Shown here one piece after another: positions 51,388-60,503 of a stretch of DNA of 64,000 nt. The position numbers were made by a program, and so were the translations under genes. The DNA comes from Hymenobacter frigidus (GTDB lineage: Bacteria; Bacteroidota; Bacteroidia; Cytophagales; Hymenobacteraceae). The stretch's first letter is position 1, and each line of letters opens with the position of its first letter. The DNA is taken from positions 1 through 64,000 of the forward strand of contig NZ_BMGY01000027.1 of NCBI RefSeq assembly GCF_014640435.1, given 5' to 3'. The notes below the pieces were generated by a model. The model had not been told where the DNA came from. It saw nothing but the letters and a program-made list of their open reading frames with translations, and made no database searches.

Positions 51388-51768
51388 TTACGCGCCGACC
51401 AGCTCGCCGTAGGCTTCAGCAGTCAGCAGCTCTTTCAGCTCCTCGGGCTTGGCGATGGAGATTTTCACCATCCAGCCGTCGCCGTACGGGTCCGAATTCA
51501 CGGTTTCGGGAGCATCGGCCAGCTTGTCGTTTATTTCCAGCACGGTGCCGGTTATGGGGCTGAACAGGTCCGAAACCGTTTTTACGGCCTCCACGGTGCC
51601 AAACACGGCGTGCTGAGCGACGTCTTTGTCGAGGGTGTCAATGTCGACGTACACGATGTCGCCCAACTCCTTCTGAGCGTGGTCGGTGATACCGATAAAG
51701 GCCACGTCGCCTTCGACGCGAATCCATTCATGGTCCTTGGTGTAGTGCAGGGTGGCGGGCAGGTTCAT
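51388..51768 (-). CDS. gcvH: Glycine cleavage system H protein
   Basis: A 126-residue lipoyl carrier that shuttles the aminomethyl group between the P, T and L proteins of glycine cleavage; it may also deliver lipoyl groups. The domain is typical: [20 protein letters not shown], then [18 protein letters not shown] and [20 protein letters not shown]. Lys63 in TVEAVKTVS is the lipoylation site. The other gcv genes are not nearby; this gcvH belongs to the sprA block conserved in Bacteroidota. It has its own promoter box. Confidence 0.97.
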   Translation of the reverse strand: MNLPATLHYTKDHEWIRVEGDVAFIGITDHAQKELGDIVYVDIDTLDKDVAQHAVFGTVEAVKTVSDLFSPITGTVLEINDKLADAPETVNSDPYGDGWMVKISIAKPEELKELLTAEAYGELVGA

Positions 51769-51776
51769 CTTGAAGA

Positions 51777-51920
51777 AGTTATGAGTTGTGAATGATGAGT
51801 TACGAGTTGAGTTGGACCGGTGACCAACTGCGGCGGTACCTCAAAAGTAGAAACGACAAACTTCTCCGCTCCATAATTCTCCATTACTAACCCATAATTC
51901 ATCACTCCTAACTCATGATT
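51777..51920. repeat. Two opposed tracts of 7-bp repeats flanking the gcvH promoter box
   Basis: 51777-51811 consists of five heptads (AGTTATG, AGTTGTG, AATGATG, AGTTACG, AGTTGAG) and 51872-51920 of seven in the opposite sense (CATAATT, CTCCATT, ACTAACC, CATAATT, CATCACT, CCTAACT, CATGATT). The second begins directly after the sprA stop codon. Between the tracts is the gcvH -7 box. Confidence 0.65.
51842..51849 (-). promoter_or_regulatory. -7 box candidate for gcvH
   Basis: TACTTTTG on the minus strand matches TAnnTTTG; the start codon is 74 nt downstream. A TTTG lies only 7 nt upstream, too close for a -33 element. Confidence 0.45.
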
Positions 51921-51921
51921 A

Positions 51922-54900
51922 CTACTGCGTGAGGCTGTAGCGGAGCTGCACGCCACCTTCGGACGTAGCGTTACGGAAGGCGTTGCTGATGCGCGGCGTG
52001 GTGATGGTCTGGCTGTAGTAGAGCTGCAGGTTGAGGCGGGTATTGAGCAGGTAATCGATGGTGGGGCGCAGCTGGAAGGTTTTCGAGCCGTTGGTAATCT
52101 GACCCTGGGCGCGGCCTTCTTTGCCAAGGTCGGTGGGGCTGGTGGGCTCCACCACATCGAGAATACTGCGCTGGATGGTGATGTTGTCGCGGATGCTCAG
52201 GTCGAGGCGGGCGGTGAGGTTGTTCTTGAGCACGCGCTGCTCGCCGCCGATGCGGAAGGGCAGCTTGAGGCTGTTGGTGGCATAGCCGAAGCCCACCACG
52301 ATTTCCTGGGTGTAGAGCTCGGTTACCTGGGCGTTAGTGGTGTTCAGCACCACGGTGCGGTCGGTGCGGTATTCGAGGCGGCCGGTGGCCCGGCTCACAG
52401 TCTGGAAATTGATGCCGACGAGCGGCGAAAGGCGCTCGGCAATGCTCACCTGGCCCACCACGTAGTAAGGCAGAAACTGCCGGGTAGCGGAGCTCAGCAG
52501 ATAGGGCGCACCAGGGTCGGTGAAGTCGGGCTCGCGCTCGTAGTCGGTGGCGGTGGTGTAGCTGCCCACGCTGTAGGTAGAGAGGTAGGCGTGGTTGAAG
52601 GTGAAGGACGAGAAGTACTTCTTCACCAAGGGCAGGTCAGAAAAGCCGTTGTAGCTGACGGTCCAGTTGGGCAGCGGCAGCATGGCAAACGGGTCGAACT
52701 TCTTGGCCTTGTACCCGTCCGACGACCGGCCGTGATAGGCGTCGACGAAGCTCTGCACCAGCACTTCCTGCGAGTTGAAGCCGTAGCTGCCTCTGGGGCC
52801 GCTGGGGGTAGGGCTGCCGAGGTTACCAGGGTTGCTGGGGTTGGTGTTGGCCGCTGTCAGGCTCTGGCGCACGAAGCTGCGGTTTTTCACGAATTGCTCG
52901 AAGGCCCGCGACGTTTCGCCGTTGGCCCCGAGGTCGCCAAACAGGGTTTGAATGGTGATGGTCGAGGTCTGGAACGAGCCGGTGCCCAGCAGCCGCGGCG
53001 GGGCCAGCAGGAAGCGGCCCGGCCGGAGCGGGTCCGGGGTTATTGTCAAGGAGTCCTTGTCGAGCAGGTTGCGGTAGTAAACTTCCCGGTTGCGAGCCAG
53101 CTGCTGGCGGGCATCCACCTGAATGTTGAAGCCCCGGAACGGCTCCAGGGCCGTACGCAGCGTGATGGTTTGGGTGAGCAGCGAGCTCAGCGGCGTGTTC
53201 AGGTATTCGCTGCTGTTGGTGTACCAGCCGTTGTCGATGGCCCGGTTGTAGAGGCCGGCCAGCTCGGGCTGCTCACCCAGAATGAACGGCAGGCCGGGGG
53301 CCGACAGGTCGTGGTCGAGGCCGAAAATATTGGTTTTGGGCAGGTAGCCGGGTAGCAGCGTACCCTGAGAGCGGATGTAGGTAAAGTTGAGCGAGCGGGC
53401 CGTCATCAGCGAGCGGAGCACGGCTTTCACGAAGCGGTTCTTTTCGCGGGTGGTGTCGGTGGCGGCAGCGGCTTGCGGGCGACCAGTTTCCTCGCCGATG
53501 CGGTTGGGGTTCGTGAGGTCGGCGCGGGGCCGGGCATTCGGAGCCGGGGCGTTGTTAATGATGTTGAGAAACTTCACCTTGTTGTACAGCTTCACCAGGT
53601 CGATGCGGCCGTTGGCGCTGATTTCCCGGTTGTTCTGAATGGTGTTGCCCAGCTTGATTTCGTTGGTGAGGGTATCCCGCGCCTCATTGCCTATGGGCAC
53701 CGGGAAGCGCGGAGCCCGCAACGACACCGACGAAGCCTGCCAGGTGTAATTGGCCGCGTACCGGGTATCGGCACTCAGCCAGTCGGTGAGTGGAAATTTG
53801 TCGAGCGGCAGCCGGTAGGTCAGGGCTGCCACTTGGTTGAAATTGACAGTCCGGCCGCCCTGCAACAGGTTTTTGCGGAGCAGGTCGCGGTTATCCAGGG
53901 CCTCGCGGCTGTCGCCGATGGTCCGGCCACGGCCTTCGTCCACCACGCCACGGTTGGTGGCGGTGTAGTCGAAAATCAGGCTTTTGGTCAGGTCCCACTT
54001 CAAGTCGTAAATCCGGCTGATGTAGAAGGATTTCTGCACCACCGGCAGGCCGGCCAGCGTGGGCACGGTGCCCGGCTCCCGCACCCGCTGCAGGAACCGC
54101 TCGTTGTAGCGCCGGTCAATGTCGGTGCGGAACGAGAAGCGCGAAGGCAGCGGCGTGAAGTTCAACTCCTGGAAAATCTTCAGGTACGGATTGTCCAGGG
54201 CCTTGAACTTGCTCAGCGGCGTGTAGTTCTTGGGCGTGGTCTGGTACACGTAGGCCACGGCGGCGGTGTACGACTTGGTGTAGTCGCGGTCGGTGCGGAT
54301 GTCGGTGTGCAGGCGGTCGGTGAGGGAATAGCTCACGGCCACGTTCTCAATGTCCCAGGGCTTGGCCGTGCGGGGCGGAGCGCCGGGCTTGGGCGTGCCG
54401 CGCTCCTTGCGCACGTTCAGCACCGCGATGCTGCGGCTGGTGGTCTGGTCGATAACCTTGTTGCGGTACCCGGTTTGGGCCGTCACATCGGTTTCGCCGG
54501 CCGCATTCTTAAACTTCTCCAGGCTCTGCTTCAGCTTGGTGTCGGGGTCGAGGGGGTCGTAGAGGGGCGAGCGGCTTTCGTGGCCCAGCTGCAGCAGCAC
54601 GGGCACGCGCAGGTTCATCTGCGGGGGCAAGAACTTCTCCAGGGCCACGGTGGCGTTGAGGTCGCCGCGGAACACGTCGTCAATCGAGCGCTGCTGCACC
54701 TTGTCCTGCAGGCCGCCAAAGCCCACGCTGGTGTAGCTGCCGGTGGCCGTGATATTGGCGATATCGGCCATCTTCACATTGAGACGAGCCGTGGCGGCGT
54801 AGCCGGCCTGCTGCTCAAAGTCGAACACCCGCAGCTCATCGGCCCACAAGCTCACGGTTTTGGCGCTGGTACTGGGGTCCGAACCGTCGGTGACAGGGTT

Positions 54901-57900
54901 GAGAATGCCCAGCATCACGCCCTGCACCGCCGAAAAGTCGGGGTTGCCGACCACCGTGATGGTGGCCCCGCTGGGCAAGGTTTTGATGTAGGGCACCAGG
55001 TAATTGATGGGGCTGCGCTTGTTGCGCTCGGCCTTGGCATCAATGAAATCCTGAAACGAAACGTCGAGCCGATTGGCATCGGGCCACACCTGGTTCACGC
55101 CGGTGTCACCAGCGCGGGTCAAAATCAGCGGCAGCGAGTACTGGTAGTAATTCTGGGTATAGTCGGTGCCGATGCGCAGAAAGGCCTGCACGTCGCCGTT
55201 CATGGTAGTGGGGTCGTCGCTATCACCGTGCAGAAATAGGCGCAGGCGCTTGTAGCGCAGCATGTTGATGGTAATATTCTTGTAGGCAGCCTTGGCGTAG
55301 CCATCGCGCAGGTTGGTCACCGACAGGCGCAGGCTCTGCTCGTTTTGCAGGCGCGAGGTGCTGCTGCTGCCGTATTCCTGGTCGCGCAGAATGCCGGGGG
55401 GCGACACGTAGGGGATTTTACCCGTGCCGGAGGCGACGGCTAGGCCGTTTTCCTCCACGCTCACCGTCGAAATATTAAAGGCGTCGGCATCGGTCAGCTG
55501 GCCGATAACGGTGCCCAGGCGCGGGTCGGTGATGCTGGGCAGGAAGCGGCGCCACTGGTTGGCCACGAACTGCGGCTGCACCAGGCGCACCACCACGGGC
55601 TGCTCCCAGCCGGTCATGTACATGCGCAGGAAGCGGATGTTCTTGAAGCCGAACTCCTGGGTGGTGCCGCGCAGCCGGTAGCCTTCCCGAATCGGAATGC
55701 GGAACTGGTACCACGTCACTTCGTCGCCGCTGGTGCGCTGGTCCTTGTTCGTCACCTTATCGATGATGAAGTTCTGGCCCACTTGCAGCGCACCGGGCGT
55801 GGCCCCGAGGCGCAGGCGGTACTCGTAGTAGCGCTCCACTTCCTGCACCACGTTGTCGCGGTTCAGGTCCTCCTTATCGGGAAAGGCCGTGGAGCTGAGT
55901 TGGCTGTTTTCGGCCGAGTTACCCTCGTAGCCGTTGTAATTCTTGTAGCGGCCCAGAATCTTGGCGTTGGTCTGCCCATAGCTCGCATCGAGGTGGTGGC
56001 GGAAGTCATCGGCCGAAGGGTCGGGCAGGTTCGCGAAGGCGGGACCATAGCCGTTGGACCGGGCGGCCTGTACCCGCTCGGCGTCGTTGTTCACGCCGTC
56101 GAGGCCCACGTCCTGGGCCGTGCGTGCGCCGGGAGCAGCATTGAAGGCATCGGTGAGGAACTGCTGGCGCGTGACTAGGCCATACGGCGTGCGGCGGGTC
56201 TGGCCCGTGCTGTCGGTGCCGGGCACGGGCAGGCCGTTCTCAAACTCGTGCTGGTTGTTGTCCTTCAGGGCGTCCTCGCTCACGTTGCCGAGGTTGATGA
56301 TGAGGTCGCCGCCCGTGGTGTTGGGCTGGTTGTTGCCGTCGGAATCGAAGACGTTACCTCGGTCCGTAGTGGTTTTGATGAACGGGTCCATCATCCAGAA
56401 TTCCAGGTACTCGATGTTGGCGTTGTCGAAGTCGGTATCGAAGGTGATGGCCCGGCTGATGCCGCCAAACTTGTCCTGGGGCCGCTCGGTACCCGTGAAT
56501 TTCTTGCCCGCCGCGTCGATTCTCGGGTTGTAGTTGTACGGCCCCCGCTCGCCCGGGAAGTAGGCCATGTCGAAGGTGTATTCGTAGCCGTTGCCGGTCG
56601 CGCCCAAGTCCTTATTCGGGAATACCTCGTCGCGCTTCACGCCGCGGGTGTAGTGGTTCGTCAGGTCGGCCGCGCCAATGTTGCCCGGCACGCTGGGGCC
56701 GCCGGTGTAGTAGCTCTGGTCCACGGTGTACCAGGCCAGCTTAGCGCGCTGGTAGTTGTAGCCCAGGCCCACGGCCGTACTACCCCCGATGGGCAGCGGC
56801 GTGGAGGCCAGCCGCCAGGCCGGAATAGACGCCAGCCCGCCCAGCGTGTAGGGCGTGCGGGCATTTTCAAAGTCGTCGATGTACGACACGCCGTCCTCGC
56901 CGTTGCCCAGCCGCGAGCGGCCCGGCAGCAGCCTAGCAAACTCCCCGCTGAAAGCAATGGTCGAAATCTCCTTCGTCGAGACGAAGGGCAGCATGTCGAG
57001 GTACTTGGTCAGCACCCGGCTGTCTTTCCGAATGCTGCCGTCGAGGCCCACGATGGTGTTGTTGCCCGGCTCATCGCCAATGTTGACGCGGTTGATACCG
57101 GGGGCCTGCCGCTCCAGCAGGCTCAGGGCCGTGCCGCCGATGGTCACGTCACTGTTCAGCTTGTAGTCGAGGCGCACGCCCACCATCCGGCGGGGCTGCA
57201 CCTGCACCAGGGCGTTTTTTTCAAACTCCACCCGCAGCTCGTTGGCCGAGTTGAGGTAGGCCGGATTGAGGATTTTTACCTTGGCCTGGTCGTAGAACAC
57301 CTGGTAGTCCACGCCCTCCGTGAGCAGCGTCGAGCCCGAGCGCACCCGCACCGAGCCCTGCGCAATGCCGATGCCCGGCAAGCTGATTTCGTCGGACCCG
57401 GCCCCGCCCTGAAAGCGCCCGCGCAGAAAAAACTTGTCCTTTTCCTGGCGCTGCTGGGCGTCGCTCTGAGTCTGGTCATACAGCTCCGAGTACACATACT
57501 TGGCTATCAAATCCGGTTCGCCCGCGAGCTGGCTTTGCAGGAAAGAGCCAAACGGCTGCACGGTCGGAAAAATGATTTTGCCCAATTCCGGGTCAATCGT
57601 CACGCCGGGGAAATAGTCAAAGTTGCCGTCCGGGTTGCGGTCGTTGTTGGGATTCACGCGGTCCAGGCCCAGCACCTCAATCAGCGGCCGGTTGTTGATT
57701 TTAGCGCCTTCCTTCAGCGAAATCAAGTCGACGCCCGTCTCGTCGTCCTTATAAATAATCTGGAGCTGAAAGTTGTCGCGCTGCAGCTGCGAGGCGTTCA
57801 GGGGATAGATGTTTTTCATCATCAAATCCCAGGTCGGCGTGTTGCGGGTGAGCAGATTAAGGTTCTGCGGATTGGTACTCGGCTCGGCCACGCCCACGCC

Positions 57901-59499
57901 GGGGTTGCTGGCGCGCAGCATCTTCAAAAAAATCACCTGTTCGGGGCTCACCGAACCGTAGTTGTCCGAGGTTTCGCCCACGGTGTAGGTCTGGCCGTTG
58001 AACAGGTACTGGAAGCTCACGCCCAGCACCTGGTCGGGCAGCAGGGCCGTGTTCAGCGAAACGTAGCCCAGCTGGGCATTGTAGGTGTACTCGCGCGGGT
58101 CGAGCTTGCGGGCCCGCACCCGCTCAAAGTCCACGTTCTTGGTCAGGCCCTGCTCGTTTTGCAGCAGGCCGTCAATACTCCGGTTTTCGCGGGCGGTAGG
58201 GCCCGTGAGCAGACCATACAGCCGGTTGGCAGAGTTCTGCGCCGGGGTCTGGGAATTGGGGGCACCGTTGCGGTACTTGCCCTGGTATAGGCGCAGCGGC
58301 TCACCGATATCCATCAGCGTCACTACGTTCCGCAGGTTTTCGGTGGTACGGTTGTCGTTGGTCACGTACACCTCCAGGCGCGTAATGGCCACACCGTCGT
58401 TCTGGATGGTGGGCAGGTTGCGCAACGCCCGGTCGTACTTATCGCGAAAAAACTGCGACAGGAAAAAGTGCCGGTCCCGCTCGTACTGGCTGGCCTTGAT
58501 TTCGTATTGCCGGCTCTGGGCCCCGTTCTGAATGCGTACCTCGTCGGCGGTGCCGCGCACGGTGGCGGCCACGGCCGTCACGCCCAGCTTGCCAAACTGC
58601 AGCTGGGTTTTGATGCCGAACAGGTTTTGCCCACCCTGCACCAGGGAGTTGGTGAGCGGCAGGCTCACGTTGCCCAAATCCACTTTCCGGATGATGTCGG
58701 TTTCCTCGCCGGCGTAGTCGAACCTCATCTGGTTGTCGAAGTCGAACGAGGCCTTAGTGTCATAGTTGAACACCAGCTTGAGCTTGGTGCCAATCTGCCC
58801 GGTGAGGTTGACGTTGATGTTCTGCTCGAACAAAAAGTCGCCCACGCTCTGCTGGCGCAGGGTCAGGGCCGGGTTTTCGTTGCGATTAAACCGCCCGCCA
58901 AACTTGAGCGTGACCGAGCCCGCCGGCCGAATATCCACGTAGCTGCCCCCGAAAATGCGGTTGGCAATGGGTCCGAGGTAAATCTTGGGAATCAGGCGCT
59001 GGGCCTGGGGCGTGCCCGCCGCCGCGGCCGGCCCCGTAATGCCGCCCTTGGCCTTGTCGCGGTAGTAGTTCCGAATGCCTTCGCGCCGCTGAAACTCCTC
59101 GTACTCCTTGTAGCTGAGCACGCTCGGGTCGCGGTAGTCGATTTCGGCCCCCACTTTTTCGCGCACATCAAACTGGGTCAGGCTGTCGTCCACGACCACG
59201 TTCAGCTTCACGTTTTTGGGCAGCGGCAGAATCAGCGGCGACTCGCGGCGCTTATTCCCAAACGGGCTGCCGGGCCGGTCCTGAGCGCGCACCCGCGGGC
59301 GGCGACTGGCCTTGTAAGGGCCGGTGGTATCCACCACCGCGCCCACGGGCCGGGGGGTATCGGTGGCCAGGGCGCGGCTCATGCGCAGCCACGCGCCGGG
59401 CAGGCGTGCGCCCGCTACCGGTGCGGCCTGAGCCCACCACGCCAGCAACGACGCAACCACAACAACCGACGCGGGGAGAAACTTCTGACCGGATTTCAA
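51922..59499 (-). CDS. sprA: Cell surface protein SprA, T9SS outer-membrane translocon
   Basis: A 2525-residue giant beta-barrel that forms the outer-membrane channel of the type IX secretion system; SprA of Flavobacterium johnsoniae is about 2,400 residues and is needed for gliding and secretion. The start at 59499 gives the signal peptide MKSGQKFLPASVVVVASLLA. The N-terminal region (~105-330) has the SprA family pattern, including YREFEEFQRREGIRNYYRDK-type sequence and GGSYVDIRPAGSVTLKFGGR, then NLTGQIGTKLKLVFNYDTKA. It continues as repeated strands to the C-terminus (...GVQLRYSLTQ). Genome context maeB-ruvA-sprA-gcvH-vanZ matches other Bacteroidota. It would export the sorted proteins at 310, 32732, 36441 and 42711. 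Confidence 0.96.
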   Translation of the reverse strand: MKSGQKFLPASVVVVASLLAWWAQAAPVAGARLPGAWLRMSRALATDTPRPVGAVVDTTGPYKASRRPRVRAQDRPGSPFGNKRRESPLILPLPKNVKLNVVVDDSLTQFDVREKVGAEIDYRDPSVLSYKEYEEFQRREGIRNYYRDKAKGGITGPAAAAGTPQAQRLIPKIYLGPIANRIFGGSYVDIRPAGSVTLKFGGRFNRNENPALTLRQQSVGDFLFEQNINVNLTGQIGTKLKLVFNYDTKASFDFDNQMRFDYAGEETDIIRKVDLGNVSLPLTNSLVQGGQNLFGIKTQLQFGKLGVTAVAATVRGTADEVRIQNGAQSRQYEIKASQYERDRHFFLSQFFRDKYDRALRNLPTIQNDGVAITRLEVYVTNDNRTTENLRNVVTLMDIGEPLRLYQGKYRNGAPNSQTPAQNSANRLYGLLTGPTARENRSIDGLLQNEQGLTKNVDFERVRARKLDPREYTYNAQLGYVSLNTALLPDQVLGVSFQYLFNGQTYTVGETSDNYGSVSPEQVIFLKMLRASNPGVGVAEPSTNPQNLNLLTRNTPTWDLMMKNIYPLNASQLQRDNFQLQIIYKDDETGVDLISLKEGAKINNRPLIEVLGLDRVNPNNDRNPDGNFDYFPGVTIDPELGKIIFPTVQPFGSFLQSQLAGEPDLIAKYVYSELYDQTQSDAQQRQEKDKFFLRGRFQGGAGSDEISLPGIGIAQGSVRVRSGSTLLTEGVDYQVFYDQAKVKILNPAYLNSANELRVEFEKNALVQVQPRRMVGVRLDYKLNSDVTIGGTALSLLERQAPGINRVNIGDEPGNNTIVGLDGSIRKDSRVLTKYLDMLPFVSTKEISTIAFSGEFARLLPGRSRLGNGEDGVSYIDDFENARTPYTLGGLASIPAWRLASTPLPIGGSTAVGLGYNYQRAKLAWYTVDQSYYTGGPSVPGNIGAADLTNHYTRGVKRDEVFPNKDLGATGNGYEYTFDMAYFPGERGPYNYNPRIDAAGKKFTGTERPQDKFGGISRAITFDTDFDNANIEYLEFWMMDPFIKTTTDRGNVFDSDGNNQPNTTGGDLIINLGNVSEDALKDNNQHEFENGLPVPGTDSTGQTRRTPYGLVTRQQFLTDAFNAAPGARTAQDVGLDGVNNDAERVQAARSNGYGPAFANLPDPSADDFRHHLDASYGQTNAKILGRYKNYNGYEGNSAENSQLSSTAFPDKEDLNRDNVVQEVERYYEYRLRLGATPGALQVGQNFIIDKVTNKDQRTSGDEVTWYQFRIPIREGYRLRGTTQEFGFKNIRFLRMYMTGWEQPVVVRLVQPQFVANQWRRFLPSITDPRLGTVIGQLTDADAFNISTVSVEENGLAVASGTGKIPYVSPPGILRDQEYGSSSTSRLQNEQSLRLSVTNLRDGYAKAAYKNITINMLRYKRLRLFLHGDSDDPTTMNGDVQAFLRIGTDYTQNYYQYSLPLILTRAGDTGVNQVWPDANRLDVSFQDFIDAKAERNKRSPINYLVPYIKTLPSGATITVVGNPDFSAVQGVMLGILNPVTDGSDPSTSAKTVSLWADELRVFDFEQQAGYAATARLNVKMADIANITATGSYTSVGFGGLQDKVQQRSIDDVFRGDLNATVALEKFLPPQMNLRVPVLLQLGHESRSPLYDPLDPDTKLKQSLEKFKNAAGETDVTAQTGYRNKVIDQTTSRSIAVLNVRKERGTPKPGAPPRTAKPWDIENVAVSYSLTDRLHTDIRTDRDYTKSYTAAVAYVYQTTPKNYTPLSKFKALDNPYLKIFQELNFTPLPSRFSFRTDIDRRYNERFLQRVREPGTVPTLAGLPVVQKSFYISRIYDLKWDLTKSLIFDYTATNRGVVDEGRGRTIGDSREALDNRDLLRKNLLQGGRTVNFNQVAALTYRLPLDKFPLTDWLSADTRYAANYTWQASSVSLRAPRFPVPIGNEARDTLTNEIKLGNTIQNNREISANGRIDLVKLYNKVKFLNIINNAPAPNARPRADLTNPNRIGEETGRPQAAAATDTTREKNRFVKAVLRSLMTARSLNFTYIRSQGTLLPGYLPKTNIFGLDHDLSAPGLPFILGEQPELAGLYNRAIDNGWYTNSSEYLNTPLSSLLTQTITLRTALEPFRGFNIQVDARQQLARNREVYYRNLLDKDSLTITPDPLRPGRFLLAPPRLLGTGSFQTSTITIQTLFGDLGANGETSRAFEQFVKNRSFVRQSLTAANTNPSNPGNLGSPTPSGPRGSYGFNSQEVLVQSFVDAYHGRSSDGYKAKKFDPFAMLPLPNWTVSYNGFSDLPLVKKYFSSFTFNHAYLSTYSVGSYTTATDYEREPDFTDPGAPYLLSSATRQFLPYYVVGQVSIAERLSPLVGINFQTVSRATGRLEYRTDRTVVLNTTNAQVTELYTQEIVVGFGYATNSLKLPFRIGGEQRVLKNNLTARLDLSIRDNITIQRSILDVVEPTSPTDLGKEGRAQGQITNGSKTFQLRPTIDYLLNTRLNLQLYYSQTITTPRISNAFRNATSEGGVQLRYSLTQ

Positions 59500-59621
59500 G
59501 CAGGATAACTGAATAGTGGCACGGACCAGGGGCCCGTGTCAGGCTCGGCATTTCAATAAGACAGCAAGTCAACCGAGGCAGTCTTTGCGACGACACAAAT
59601 TGATAAAATTCACGCTATGAC

Positions 59622-60227
59622 TCAGTGCGACTTCAAAGCAAATTTAATCAATTCCTCCACGCTCAGCTCCCCGCCGTGTTTGTGCTGAATCTGGTCCAGC
59701 AGCTTCTCGGCGGCGGCCCGCGCAAAGCCCAGGGTAACCAGGGCCTGCAACGCTTCGGCGCGCCGCGTATTGTGCTGGCGGGCCAGGGGCACGGTGTCCA
59801 CGCCGGCCTTGGCCAGCATCTCGTCTTTGCGCAGCTTGTCCTGCAAGTCCAGAATCACGCGGGCCGCCGTTTTCGGCCCCACGCCCTTGATGCTCTGAAT
59901 GGCGCGCACGTTGCCGCTCACGATGGCCTCGCGGATTTCGCCCACGCTCATGCTGCTCACCATCACAATGCCCGTGCCCGGCCCAATGCCCGACACCGAA
60001 ATCAGGAGCATAAACAACGCCTTCTCGCTGGGGTCGAGGAAGCCGTACAGCGTCTGCCCGTCCTCTTTGATGTGCTGATAGGTGTAGATTTTGGTGGCCG
60101 CGCCCTCGGCCGGGAGCTTCGAGTAGGTGGCCAGCGAAATCCGAACTTCGTAGCCCACCCCCAGCATGTCCATTATCGCCAGGGTGGCGTCTTTATAAGC
60201 AAGTTTACCGTCGAGATAGGCAATCAT
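59622..60227 (-). CDS. ruvA: Holliday junction branch migration protein RuvA
   Basis: A 201-residue DNA-binding subunit of the RuvAB complex, which moves Holliday junctions during recombinational repair. The OB-fold N-terminus is MIAYLDGKLAYKDATLAIMD, the two helix-hairpin-helix motifs are VSGIGPGTGIVMVSSM and IKGVGPKTAARVILDLQDK, and the C-terminal RuvB-contact domain is ARQHNTRRAEALQALVTLGF to the end. Full length. It lies 122 bp upstream of sprA in the same direction, in a conserved block. Confidence 0.97.
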   Translation of the reverse strand: MIAYLDGKLAYKDATLAIMDMLGVGYEVRISLATYSKLPAEGAATKIYTYQHIKEDGQTLYGFLDPSEKALFMLLISVSGIGPGTGIVMVSSMSVGEIREAIVSGNVRAIQSIKGVGPKTAARVILDLQDKLRKDEMLAKAGVDTVPLARQHNTRRAEALQALVTLGFARAAAEKLLDQIQHKHGGELSVEELIKFALKSH

Positions 60228-60301
60228 AAACTAGGGCAAGGGGGCAAGAAAAGAGCGTTGCAGTGGGAGCAGTGTAACGCCACATCCGGTTTTTTATCTC
60301 C

Positions 60302-60309
60302 CAAATTTA
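60302..60309 (-). promoter_or_regulatory. -7 box candidate for ruvA
   Basis: TAAATTTG on the minus strand is an exact TAnnTTTG match, 75 nt before the ATG. A TTTTG lies 13 nt upstream, shorter than the usual 17-23 nt. Confidence 0.45.
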
Positions 60310-60375
60310 CTGGCTTTTCGGCCAAAATTTTTGGGTAAAATAAAGAAGTTGTGAATCAGTAGATAAGCCGTAAAA

Positions 60376-60487
60376 AAGCACGTCATGCTGAGCGCAGTCG
60401 AAGCATCTCTACTGCGCCAGTAGTATGAGTCACTAATGCGGGAGAGATGCTTCGACTGCGCGGACGCCAGATGGGCATGACGTGCTT
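60376..60487. repeat. Palindrome, GTCATGCTGAGC class, with interrupted right arm
   Basis: AAAGCACGTCATGCTGAGCG and CAGTCGAAGCATCTCTACTG on the left pair with the right arm starting GAGAGATGCTTCGACTGCGC and ending CATGACGTGCTTT. Between these two parts of the right arm GGACGCCAGATGGG replaces the expected TCAG. It lies between ruvA and maeB. Confidence 0.75.
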
Positions 60488-60503
60488 TGATTTGTGGCCG
60501 CTG

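Noticed and set aside
56248..58290. Long open frame (680 residues) on the plus strand opposite sprA
   Set aside because: In GC-rich DNA the antisense strand of a real gene is often open. No start context or domain, and the sprA frame on the other strand is clearly real. The same applies to the other long frames opposite sprA, cysS and dxs.
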